Assembly (NCBI GenBank): GCA_023414985.1 | Contig: JAEZLY010000243.1 | Coordinates: 1 to 23,630, forward strand | Direction: 5' to 3' | Source: Bacillota bacterium | GTDB lineage: Bacteria > Bacillota > Clostridia > Lachnospirales > Lachnospiraceae | Length of the DNA: 23,630 nt | Shown: piece by piece, positions 6,953 to 14,473 of the stretch | How the letters are laid out: every line of letters begins with the position of its first letter | Numbering within the stretch: the first letter of the stretch is position 1 | Program-made: the position numbers and the translations under genes | Notes under the pieces: generated by a model | The model's input: the letters and a program-made list of their open reading frames with translations, nothing else | What the model was told of the DNA's origin: nothing | The model's database searches: none

Positions 6953-9322
6953 TTAATCATCTACAAACACTGATTTTACCACTTTTTCTGCTGCATGTCC
7001 ATCTTCCCAATCACAAAATCTATGATAGAATTCGTCGTATCTTTGGCTATATTCACGATTCAAGGCTTCTATCCCATTAACCGCTTCAATTACCTCTTCT
7101 GTCGTAAATAGTAAAGGTCCCGGAACTTCCTTTTCAATATCGAAGTAAAACCCCCTCAGAATATCCCTGTACTTATCCAGATCATAGGTAAAAAACAACA
7201 TCGGCCGTCTTAAATTGGCGTAATCAAAGAAAACAGAGGAATAATCCGTAATCAGGATGTCCGAAATCAGGTAAAGCTCAGAGATATCATCATAGTTGGA
7301 CACATTATAGGCAAAGCCCTTAAGGGAGCTGACATCGATTGAATCTGCAATAAAATAATGTGTTCTGAGTAAAATCACATATTCGCTTCCCAGTCGTTCC
7401 TGCATCAGCTTCAGATCCAGATGCAGTTCAAATTTGTATTGTCCCTTACCGTAGAACTCATCATCCCGCCAGGTCGGTGCGTACAAAATGGTCTTTTTAT
7501 CACGCGGTATACCAAGCCTCGCTCGAATTCTTTTTGAAAGATCCTCCTTATTCGGAGCATGCAGAATATCATTTCTTGGATACCCGGTGGTCAGCATCTC
7601 ATTTTCGAATAGGAAGCACCTGCGGAAGGTCTCATTACAGAATTCATTGGGAGCGATCAGGTAATCCCACGCTCTCGATTGTTTATATACCTGCTGCTTA
7701 TATTGAGGCGTCGCCGAAGTGATCTCCTCCATATCAAAAACCAGCTTCTTTAACGGTGTTCCGTGCCAGGTCTGCAAAAAAGTGCATTCCTTCCGTTTCA
7801 CAGTCCATTCCGGCTGCCTGCCGTTGAAGACCAGATATCCGCAGCGGGCCAGGTAATAATAATATTGCAATGAAAATCTCTTGATTTTCTTATTTCTATA
7901 TGGAATTTTTGTATTTTGCTTGTCTATTACCCAAATCATTCGATATTTACCCGGGAATTGCTTCGATAAATATTCATAAATATACTTGGGACTGTCGGAA
8001 TAGCTCTTTCCGAAGAAACTTTCAAATAAAACCCAGTCTTTTCTAACCGGCCACTGAAGAAAGAAATGAGTATAGAGGGTACTTAGGAATACTCTTTTAT
8101 TCTTCATCATCTGTTTTAGCTTAAGATGTGCCAGATGAGCGGTTGCGATTCTTACGGAAGCCTTCCTGTTCTCATTCAGCAAGGCTCTGATGATGCGTCC
8201 CCTGTAACCCTTCAGCTCCTTTAAGACCTCCGGACGCATACAACAAACAATATTTCGCATGAATTCAAAATTATCCTCACGCCAGATATCATTTTTACTG
8301 CGCTTTAACTTAGGGGCAAAAGCCTCAGCATAGTAGGAAATATATTTCCTATCCAAGAGCTGCCTCAGCTCGGAATTCTCCGGAATTCTTCCTGCTGTTT
8401 CATAATAAGTATCCAGGAATTCATAAAAACGGATCGGATCTCTGACCTGGGACAAAGACGGGAAATTGATGGCATCATTATGTCTTCTCTTTATATAGAT
8501 TGCCGTAAGTACCGGATAAAGCCGATCGGTCCTGGATAAGGCCTCCAGCAAAAAAGGAACATCCGAAAAATACTTAACATCCTTAGGAAAACGCAAACCA
8601 TGCTCTTCAATAAAGCTTCTTTTAAATAATATATTAAGTACAGAGATATTGCGCACACCTTTTCTTCTTGCCACCAGAATACGATATGCCTGATTCTGCA
8701 GGTATAACCTGTCGACATCTGCTTCTGTCAATAAATCCTCATTCAAACTCTCGTTAAGAGGCTGCTCTGAATCGGAAGCATCCGAGCCTTCCAGAGCGGT
8801 TTCCTCCTGCTGTTCCTGATCCGGCACCGTACCGTCTTCCAGGTTCAAGCTTTCCGCATCAACCGAACTCTGCTCTTCCTCTTCTTCATCGCTATCCGTA
8901 TTCTCCTGTTCCTGAAGTTTAACAAGATATGCGCTTCTGCCAAGCCAGGAAGACTTTTTCTTACCATATACAATATCCTCTTCCCGTTCGGCTGCCATCT
9001 TCATCAGCTTCCCCAAGGCATTGTCATACAAGTAATCATCGCTGTCAAGAAAATAAATATAATCACCGGTTGCCTTGGATAATCCAAGATTTCTGGCCGC
9101 TGCCACTCCCGTATTCTTACGAAGATGAAAGACCCGGATCGGCAAGACCTTCTGATAATCCGACAGAGAGCTTAAATCCTCCTCTTTGGTATGATCACAA
9201 AGAAGCAGTATCTCTAAATCAAATGTAAAGTCCACCTGTTCTGTCTGTTCCTTCAGACTATCGAGACAATCCCGCAGGTAAGCTTCTCCTCTATGATACG
9301 GAATAATAACACTTACTTTCAT
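6953..9322 (-). CDS. Bifunctional GT2 glycosyltransferase / CDP-glycerol glycerophosphotransferase
   Basis: A 789-residue two-domain enzyme. Residues 1 to about 330 form a GT-A family 2 glycosyltransferase (VSVIIPYHRGE at the start, NTGVAAARN, and the metal-binding LDSDDY with D93-S94-D95). An acidic low-complexity insert (about 136-203, with a run of five Glu) interrupts this domain. Residues from about 430 to the end are a TagF-type transferase: LQTWHGTPLKKL (516-527), GYPRND, YAPTWRDDEF, ITDYSSVFFDY and RGFYFD. It probably adds a sugar and glycerol phosphate units to a wall polymer at the inner membrane face. The ATG at 9320-9322 is chosen because GGAGGA lies six bases upstream; an in-frame ATG 21 bp earlier would place that site inside the gene. 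It is the first gene of the operon behind the promoter at 9382-9410. Confidence 0.92.
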   Translation of the reverse strand: MKVSVIIPYHRGEAYLRDCLDSLKEQTEQVDFTFDLEILLLCDHTKEEDLSSLSDYQKVLPIRVFHLRKNTGVAAARNLGLSKATGDYIYFLDSDDYLYDNALGKLMKMAAEREEDIVYGKKKSSWLGRSAYLVKLQEQENTDSDEEEEEQSSVDAESLNLEDGTVPDQEQQEETALEGSDASDSEQPLNESLNEDLLTEADVDRLYLQNQAYRILVARRKGVRNISVLNILFKRSFIEEHGLRFPKDVKYFSDVPFLLEALSRTDRLYPVLTAIYIKRRHNDAINFPSLSQVRDPIRFYEFLDTYYETAGRIPENSELRQLLDRKYISYYAEAFAPKLKRSKNDIWREDNFEFMRNIVCCMRPEVLKELKGYRGRIIRALLNENRKASVRIATAHLAHLKLKQMMKNKRVFLSTLYTHFFLQWPVRKDWVLFESFFGKSYSDSPKYIYEYLSKQFPGKYRMIWVIDKQNTKIPYRNKKIKRFSLQYYYYLARCGYLVFNGRQPEWTVKRKECTFLQTWHGTPLKKLVFDMEEITSATPQYKQQVYKQSRAWDYLIAPNEFCNETFRRCFLFENEMLTTGYPRNDILHAPNKEDLSKRIRARLGIPRDKKTILYAPTWRDDEFYGKGQYKFELHLDLKLMQERLGSEYVILLRTHYFIADSIDVSSLKGFAYNVSNYDDISELYLISDILITDYSSVFFDYANLRRPMLFFTYDLDKYRDILRGFYFDIEKEVPGPLLFTTEEVIEAVNGIEALNREYSQRYDEFYHRFCDWEDGHAAEKVVKSVFVDD

Positions 9323-9381
9323 TATGGCTCCTCCATTTGGCATGGAACCATCCTATCACTTGCGGAAACCACAGTATAGGA

Positions 9382-9410
9382 ATTATAGCATTTTAGGGAA
9401 GGTAAGTCAA
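9382..9410 (-). promoter_or_regulatory. Promoter of the teichoic-acid operon
   Basis: On the minus strand TTGACT (9405-9410), a 17-bp spacer, and TATAAT (9382-9387) with TGC directly before it (extended -10). The predicted start point near 9375 leaves a leader of about 53 nt before the ATG at 9322. The stretch 9411-9535 behind it holds nothing I can identify. Confidence 0.88.
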
Positions 9411-9535
9411 GAAACCCACCCTTTACCAGTTCCATTGCAGCATATTTTCTTAAGTTTTGCCATGTTAAACCAAATCAAACCGGAAGGCCGTCTTTTGAAC
9501 TATAATTACGGACAGTAACCGTAGTAACCTAGCGT

Positions 9536-9763
9536 AAAAAGGTGCTGTTGCAGCATAGTATGTGGCGCAGAAAAAGAAAGGACTAGTATTCCCATAATGC
9601 ACTCTTTGGGAGACATACTGCTGAATTTGTATGTGACAAGCGAACATTCTTTACATGTACGATTGTCGCATATAAAACAACAGTGTGTCTTCCGACGAGT
9701 GTGTGAGGGAAACTAGTCCTTTCTTTTTCGCATCACAATCACTTTATTTGCAACAGCACTTTT
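9536..9763. repeat. 228-bp inverted-repeat element, MITE-like, possible leuA terminator
   Basis: Two imperfect arms of about 57 bp face each other across a 112-nt centre. The best-matched parts are a 17-bp perfect inner block (9571-9587 with 9712-9728, containing GGACTAGT) and an 11-bp outer block (GTGCTGTTGCA at 9542-9552 with 9749-9759). The centre holds smaller hairpins, for example ACATAC/GTATGT (9613-9634). No convincing target duplication flanks it and no protein is encoded. Read on the minus strand, the outer stem ends in CC followed by a T5 run, so it would also work as a terminator 18 bp after the leuA stop. It may be a non-autonomous mobile element or a structured RNA. Confidence 0.7.
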
Positions 9764-9781
9764 GACATCTATAATTATTGT

Positions 9782-11449
9782 TTATTCCAACCCAAGTCGG
9801 TTCAACGCACTGAAGATTGCACGGATGGAAGCTCTGGTGATGTTGGAGCTTACTCCTACTCCAAATGTAGTTCTTCCGGTGCGAACATCCAGCATCTGGA
9901 TATAAGCTGCAGCCTGCGCATTCGCGCCGCCGCCTAAAGCATGCTCGGTATAGTCAAGAACCTTGATTTCGATACCAAGCTCCTCCATCAAGCCATTTTG
10001 AACGGCATCGATGGGGCCGTTACCGGTCGCATCGAAGGTCTTCTCAACGCTGTGGTTCGTGTAAAGTATCTGAACGCTGGTACAGGACTCATCCTTATCC
10101 GTCATATCCTCTATCCGGCACTTCCTAAAGTGCAGGGGTTCCTTCTTCTCCAGATAACAGCTCTTGAATTCATTCATGATCTGATCGGGAGCAACCTCAC
10201 CCTGAACCTCGGATAACTTCTGAATGACATCGGCAAATTCCTTATGCATACCTTTCGGCAGCTTGAAGCCAAAGCAGGTCTCCATGATAAAAGCCACACC
10301 GCCCTTGCCGGACTGGCTGTTGATGCGGACAATCGGCTCATATTGTCTTCCGATATCGGAAGGATCGATCGGCAGGTAGGGAACAGCCCAGAAAGCACTA
10401 TTGCGTTCCTTCATTGCCTTGATGCCTTTATTGATGGCATCCTGATGTGACCCTGAGAATGCAGTGAATACCAGCTTACCTGCATATGGATGTCTTTCGT
10501 GAACCCTCATCCTGCAAAGACGTTCATACGCTTCAATAATTTCGTTAATATTATCAATTTCCAGCTCGGGATTAATTCCCTGTGAAAACATATTATATGC
10601 CAAGGTTAAGATATCTACATTACCCGTTCTTTCTCCGTTACCGAACAAGGTACCTTCCACTCTGTCCGCACCTGCCAGAATCGCAAGCTCTGCGATGGCA
10701 ACTCCTGTTCCGCGGTCATTATGAGGATGCACACTTAAGAGGATGGAGTCACGATCCTTGAAATTCTTATTCATCCATTCGATCTGATCTGCATAGACAT
10801 TCGGCGTATTCATCTCGACTGTAGCCGGAAGATTAAAAATAATCCTGTTCTTAGGTGTGGGCTGCCAGATTTGCTGTACCGCATTGCATACCTCAAGTGC
10901 AAAGTCCACTTCCGTACCGCTGAAGCTCTCCGGTGAATATTCCAAGATGATCTCACCCGGGAAATTCTGTGTATATTCCTTCACCAGCTTCGTTCCTTCT
11001 ACAGCGATCTGCTTGATTTCCTCCCTGGACATGTGAAATACGACATCTCTCTGTAAGGTTGAAGTAGAATTATAGATATGCACAATTGCCCTTTTCACGC
11101 CTTCCAGCGCCTCAAAGGTTCTTTTCAGCAAATGCTCTCTGCACTGTACAAGTACCTGCACAGTCACATCGTCGGGAATCAGCTTACGATCCACCAGCTG
11201 TCTTAAGAAATCAAACTCAATCTGGGAAGCAGAAGGAAATCCTACTTCTATCTCCTTGAAACCCAGCTTCACCAGCAGCTGAAAGAACTCAATCTTCTCT
11301 TCTACAACCATCGGCTCGATTAATGCCTGGTTTCCATCTCGTAAATCAACGCTGCACCAGATAGGTGCCTTTTCAATCTGTTTCCCCGGCCACTGCCTGT
11401 CGGATAATTCTATTACGGGATTTTTCTGATATCTTTTAAAATTTAACAT
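9782..11449 (-). CDS. leuA: 2-isopropylmalate synthase
   Basis: This 555-residue enzyme condenses acetyl-CoA with 2-oxoisovalerate, the first committed step of leucine synthesis, in the cytoplasm. The catalytic TIM barrel shows CSVDLRDGNQAL (32-43, with the R and D that bind substrate and metal), the metal-binding HPHNDRGTG near residue 243, and GTLFGNGERTGN. The C-terminal third is the LeuA regulatory domain, usually the site of leucine feedback inhibition (GGGANAQAAAYIQM and the final helix). Its length fits the longer LeuA class that begins with LNFKRYQKNP. The ATG has AGGAGG upstream. It stands alone, without leuB, leuC or leuD in the window, behind a long structured leader. Confidence 0.97.
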   Translation of the reverse strand: MLNFKRYQKNPVIELSDRQWPGKQIEKAPIWCSVDLRDGNQALIEPMVVEEKIEFFQLLVKLGFKEIEVGFPSASQIEFDFLRQLVDRKLIPDDVTVQVLVQCREHLLKRTFEALEGVKRAIVHIYNSTSTLQRDVVFHMSREEIKQIAVEGTKLVKEYTQNFPGEIILEYSPESFSGTEVDFALEVCNAVQQIWQPTPKNRIIFNLPATVEMNTPNVYADQIEWMNKNFKDRDSILLSVHPHNDRGTGVAIAELAILAGADRVEGTLFGNGERTGNVDILTLAYNMFSQGINPELEIDNINEIIEAYERLCRMRVHERHPYAGKLVFTAFSGSHQDAINKGIKAMKERNSAFWAVPYLPIDPSDIGRQYEPIVRINSQSGKGGVAFIMETCFGFKLPKGMHKEFADVIQKLSEVQGEVAPDQIMNEFKSCYLEKKEPLHFRKCRIEDMTDKDESCTSVQILYTNHSVEKTFDATGNGPIDAVQNGLMEELGIEIKVLDYTEHALGGGANAQAAAYIQMLDVRTGRTTFGVGVSSNITRASIRAIFSALNRLGLE

Positions 11450-11620
11450 AATATGATCCTCCTGAATTAATATGATTTAAATTACGTCCAATGTAATCAT
11501 ACTAACGACGGAGTCGATAGATCACGCTGTACAGTTTGATAATAAATAACTTGGTATTGTCTACACGAGTCCCAACTACATCAGATCCTTTCTTGGTAAT
11601 ATTGTGATAACTAATTGATT

Positions 11621-11750
11621 CATGGACAAAAGGTCCAGCTGTACAACAGCTGGATTACTTATACAAGAAAGTCCTCGGAAAGCTAGCTTTCCAGAGACTT
11701 TCTCGTATAAGTTTATCATGTCACCAGAGGTGACATGACCTTTTGCCATG
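11621..11750. other. Cloverleaf-like four-way-junction element in the leuA leader
   Basis: An outer 13-bp stem, CATGG-(A)-CAAAAGGT (11621-11634) with ACCTTTTG-CCATG (11738-11750), encloses three near-perfect hairpins: CCAGCTG/CAGCTGG (11635-11653), a 56-nt arm (11657-11712; ACTTATAC/GTATAAGT, AGAAAGTC/GACTTTCT, then GGAAAGC/GCTTTCC), and CATGTCACC/GGTGACATG (11717-11737). Only 3 and 4 unpaired bases separate the arms, and the first and third abut the outer stem. Nearly every base is paired on either strand. TGATTC occurs on both sides (11616-11621 and 11752-11757), which could be a target duplication. It is not a tRNA. Confidence 0.75.
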
Positions 11751-11804
11751 ATGATTCTTTTATAAATACTATCGGTTCAAGTATTCACCTAACTATAAAA
11801 TAAC

Positions 11805-11861
11805 GATGTCCGCAGGTCATCAGCCTGTTACTATAACAGTCTGACCCATTGCACGGACATC
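11805..11861 (-). other. Long hairpin in the leuA leader, possible attenuator
   Basis: GATGTCCG (11805-11812) pairs with CGGACATC (11854-11861). Inside are GGT..CAG/CTGACC and the tip CTGTTA/TAACAG with a 3-nt loop. On the minus (leuA) strand it is followed by GTTATTTTAT, a T-rich but imperfect tail, so it may act as a weak terminator or as one arm of a regulatory fold. Confidence 0.6.
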
Positions 11862-12022
11862 AGATTAACGCTTTAATCCAGTAAAGCAATTATATAGGAG
11901 TACACCATCCGATAGCCGGTTACCCCCCTGGTCGAAGTAATAACTTGCTGTCAACATGGTGTTTAGAATATATTTTCAAAAATTAGCAAATGGCTGTGTT
12001 AGTGGAAATAATAGTGTCTTGA

Positions 12023-12051
12023 ATTATAACATTATGTGTATAACTATGCAA
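12023..12051 (-). promoter_or_regulatory. Promoter of leuA
   Basis: On the minus strand TTGCAT (12046-12051), exactly 17 bp, then a perfect TATAAT (12023-12028). It begins 9 bp past the end of the HPr-like gene, so leuA is transcribed separately from the c-di-AMP operon although readthrough is possible; I see no clear terminator in between. Confidence 0.85.
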
Positions 12052-12059
12052 CCACTTTT

Positions 12060-12338
12060 TTATTTCCTGATAAACTCATCTCCGAGTCCGCCGGTAATCA
12101 TATCGGAAAGTACAGTAAGTGCATTGGTTTCATCCGGACCTTCGCAGATTAACTCGATCTCATCTCCATGTTTTACACATGCAGATAGCACGCCTAATAC
12201 ACTTTTTGCATTTACGGCTTTGTCTCCCATCCTGATCGTAACGGTTGACTTAAAATCGATGGCTCTGTTGCATAATACGCTGATTGGTCTCAGATGCAGA
12301 CCGGCCGGGATATGAATGATCAATTTTTTACTAACCAT
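12060..12338 (-). CDS. HPr-family phosphocarrier protein
   Basis: A 92-residue HPr-like protein. The active-site block AGLHLRP places the phosphorylatable histidine at residue 15 and the conserved arginine at 17, and NAKSVLGVLS places serine at residue 46, the target of HPr kinase in Gram-positive bacteria. Both regulatory sites are therefore present, unlike Crh, which lacks His15. HPr relays phosphate from enzyme I to sugar permeases, and Ser46-phosphorylated HPr is a corepressor of CcpA. It is 29 bp downstream of cdaR with AGGAGG before the ATG, thus the last gene of the c-di-AMP operon rather than next to ptsI. It could be the main HPr or a paralogue with a dedicated role. Confidence 0.92.
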   Translation of the reverse strand: MVSKKLIIHIPAGLHLRPISVLCNRAIDFKSTVTIRMGDKAVNAKSVLGVLSACVKHGDEIELICEGPDETNALTVLSDMITGGLGDEFIRK

Positions 12339-12367
12339 GTGATACCTCCTATTTTAGGTCAATGCTG

Positions 12368-13585
12368 TTACTTGCTCGCAATCATTACGTTGACCGTCGG
12401 ACTGCCGGTCAGGGAGGAATAGGTTCCAATATCCGCTTTTACCGGAACGGTATAGGTACCTCCCGCATAATCTTTCAAATTAATATAGGGCTTCAGATTA
12501 CCTCGGTCTAAATCCTTCAGTTCTTCGGCCGGTCCCTCTACCGTCAGCACAATCGGGCCTACTGACAGAAAGGTAGCACTTCTGGTTACATCCAGACCAC
12601 GGACCTCAATGTCTGTTGGCCAAATCGTAATCTCTTTCTTTTCTGCTTTTTCAACAGTAATATTCACTGCTGCCATCTGATCTTCCCCTACCAGCAGCAG
12701 ACCTTCTCCAAGCTGTTCAGAGAGATTGATTTCCTTCTCAATATTATCTCTTGCTCCGCTGACATCCTCTTCTATCGTAAGGTCCTTCACAGTAGCCAAT
12801 ACATCATATTTCCCCGCAACCTCGATGGTCTTCGGCTCATAATCCACATTGGTCACTACATAACCATTCGCAGGAACACCCTTTGTAACAATAAGTAAAT
12901 CAATCTTTACGGTCTTATATATGCTGATAATGATTGTCGCATAGTTCTCGCTGAAGCTTAGGTTGGAGGCATCAATCTCCTCACCGTCCTTATCCAGCGC
13001 TTTCAGCTTCTCCGCACTGCGGAAATTTTCCGAAGCATCTGCTACGTTTACCTCTGCGACGATCTCGTTGATCCGTTCTATCTTACTTTTGGGTCCGGTA
13101 ACAGTGATAATCGTGCTTGCCGTCTTCTCGCCCACACAATAGCCCTCAGCCGGAGTACCCTTGGTTACGACAGTAACCTTGAAGTTTTTATCAACCTTCT
13201 TCTCCAGATTAATCTTCATAACTTGATACAAGCCATCAGTTACGGTTACTTCATCTCCGTAGCGGGGGCATTTGATATCGATCGTTACTGCATTAACATC
13301 GGATAGCTTTGCGAAATTGGCAGTTACTTCAAAATCACCGGAGGTCAGATTATCCGCGATGGAACGTCTGGCTGCAACGGTAAAATCAATTGTGGCTCCT
13401 TCTAAAATCTCATATACCTTTCCCTGCGATGTGATGGCGTCCTCATTCAAAATCTTAACCTTCACATTATCTAAAGGAACTCTTGTAATCGGATCATCCA
13501 CATTGGTGATCACAAGCCATAGAAAGGCGGCAAGAATAATGGATAGAATTTTTAAGCCGATGTTCTTAGTCAACTTCTCTTTCAT
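12368..13585 (-). CDS. cdaR: CdaA regulatory protein (YbbR-domain protein)
   Basis: A 405-residue protein with an N-terminal membrane anchor (about residues 9-27, SIILAAFLWLVIT) and an extracellular region of four YbbR-type repeats, each ending in a variant of the pattern G-x-Y-x-V-(T/V)-V. The repeats begin near residues 35, 120, 215 and 315. CdaR binds and modulates the diadenylate cyclase CdaA at the membrane. The start overlaps the end of cdaA by 20 bp, so the two are translationally coupled, with a GGAGGGG site inside the cdaA coding sequence. The neighbourhood differs from the Bacillus order cdaA-cdaR-glmM, since an HPr-like gene takes the place of glmM. Confidence 0.93.
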   Translation of the reverse strand: MKEKLTKNIGLKILSIILAAFLWLVITNVDDPITRVPLDNVKVKILNEDAITSQGKVYEILEGATIDFTVAARRSIADNLTSGDFEVTANFAKLSDVNAVTIDIKCPRYGDEVTVTDGLYQVMKINLEKKVDKNFKVTVVTKGTPAEGYCVGEKTASTIITVTGPKSKIERINEIVAEVNVADASENFRSAEKLKALDKDGEEIDASNLSFSENYATIIISIYKTVKIDLLIVTKGVPANGYVVTNVDYEPKTIEVAGKYDVLATVKDLTIEEDVSGARDNIEKEINLSEQLGEGLLLVGEDQMAAVNITVEKAEKKEITIWPTDIEVRGLDVTRSATFLSVGPIVLTVEGPAEELKDLDRGNLKPYINLKDYAGGTYTVPVKADIGTYSSLTGSPTVNVMIASK

Positions 13586-14441
13586 TCTTTATTCTTCCCC
13601 TCCACAATTTCAGTTTCTTAGGTTCGACTGATTTATGCTGTATATCAGCTAATTTTGCTCTCAGATAATCGCCGTCGACGTTGCGGATTAGTTTACCTCC
13701 TTTGGCAATGGATACCTTACCGGTCTCCTCCGATACGATAATTGTCAGACTGTCGGTAACCTCGCTAATTCCGATTCCTGCACGGTGTCTGGTCCCCAGA
13801 TCCTTGCTTAACTGCATATTATCCGACAGTGGCAGATAACAGGTAGCGGCTGTGATACGGTTGCCCCTAAGGATCACTGCTCCGTCATGGAGTGGTGTAT
13901 TATGTTCGAATATATTAATCAAAAGCTCACTGCTGATTAAACTGTCGATAAATATTCCGGTGCTTTCAAAATCACTTAACGGAGTCTCTTCCTCCATTAC
14001 GATTAAAGCGCCGGTCTTTGTTCTTGCCAGTTCGAAGGTCGCCCTGACGATTTCGTTCAACGTATGATCAGAGAACTTATCATTATCTCTGGAATCGTCA
14101 AAGCTAATGAAGGATTTCATCAAATTCTTCTGTCCCAGCTGTTCCAATGCCTTTCTGAATTCCGGCTGAAACAGGATGACGATTGCGATAATACCTACGT
14201 TAATCGTATTCTTAATAATCCAGATAATAACATTCAGATCAAGGATGACTGCAAATAACCAGAAGGCCATCACCACGACCAATCCCTTGACCAGAGCCCA
14301 GGCACGGGTATTCTTGACCCATTTTACAACATGATAAATGAGGTATGCAAGAATGCATATTTCAACGATATCCGTGACGCTGATCTTCGGTATCGAGATC
14401 CACACCAAATAATCCTTAATAAAATTCTTGATAGCCTCCAT
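13566..14441 (-). CDS. cdaA: Membrane diadenylate cyclase (c-di-AMP synthase)
   Basis: A 291-residue enzyme that makes c-di-AMP from two ATP. Three N-terminal hydrophobic segments (about 22-40, 50-70 and 72-92) anchor it in the membrane; the DAC domain follows (about 120-270). Catalytic motifs are intact: DGA at 186-188 within HNTPLHDGAVI, and RHR at 218-220 within GTRHRAGIG. c-di-AMP controls potassium and osmolyte transport and wall homeostasis. A GGGGAG site precedes the ATG. It is 32 bp after the larger membrane protein gene and overlaps cdaR. The gene is intact and closely matches the family layout. Confidence 0.97.
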   Translation of the reverse strand: MEAIKNFIKDYLVWISIPKISVTDIVEICILAYLIYHVVKWVKNTRAWALVKGLVVVMAFWLFAVILDLNVIIWIIKNTINVGIIAIVILFQPEFRKALEQLGQKNLMKSFISFDDSRDNDKFSDHTLNEIVRATFELARTKTGALIVMEEETPLSDFESTGIFIDSLISSELLINIFEHNTPLHDGAVILRGNRITAATCYLPLSDNMQLSKDLGTRHRAGIGISEVTDSLTIIVSEETGKVSIAKGGKLIRNVDGDYLRAKLADIQHKSVEPKKLKLWRGRIKNEREVD

Positions 14442-14473
14442 ATGTCTTCTCCCCTACTGCAAAAACTGTATGA

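Larger units (their letters stand above)
11450..12015 (-). promoter_or_regulatory. Long structured leader of leuA, candidate cis-regulatory RNA
   Basis: From the predicted start point near 12016 to the leuA ATG there are about 566 transcribed, non-coding bases. In transcript order they hold: a region with an ACACCAT/ATGGTGT closing pair (about 11902-11960), a 57-nt hairpin (11805-11861) followed by a T-rich stretch, a small hairpin AATACT/AGTATT (11765-11785), the cloverleaf-like fold (11621-11750), and a final stretch ending in AGGAGG. I find no T-box consensus (GGTGGNACCGCG-like) on this strand. Leucine genes are commonly controlled by leader RNA, so attenuation is a reasonable inference, but the class is not one I recognise. 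Confidence 0.55.

Noticed and set aside
9465..9647. 60-codon minus-strand frame across the inverted-repeat element
   Set aside because: It runs through the palindrome arm, has no ribosome site and no recognisable protein features.
9528..9771. Target-site duplication around the inverted-repeat element
   Set aside because: The bases just outside the two arms (CCTAGCGT and GACATCTA) do not match, so transposition cannot be argued from the flanks.
11621..11750. Cloverleaf fold as a tRNA gene
   Set aside because: Arm lengths do not fit (a 56-nt middle arm, 13-bp outer stem), there is no GGTTCGA-like T loop, no recognisable anticodon loop and no CCA context.
11865..11957. 30-codon open frame (ATG at 11957, minus strand) as a leucine leader peptide
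   Set aside because: It has four internal Leu codons plus the second-codon Leu, but they are scattered and not in a run, and no ribosome binding site precedes the ATG. It overlaps pairing regions of the leader.
11450..12059. T-box riboswitch for leuA
   Set aside because: The conserved T-box sequence and the antiterminator bulge were not found on the minus strand by reading; only a sensitive covariance search could overturn this.
11956..12315. 119-codon plus-strand frame opposite the HPr-like gene and leuA promoter
   Set aside because: Antisense to a gene with clear HPr active-site motifs; no ribosome binding site.
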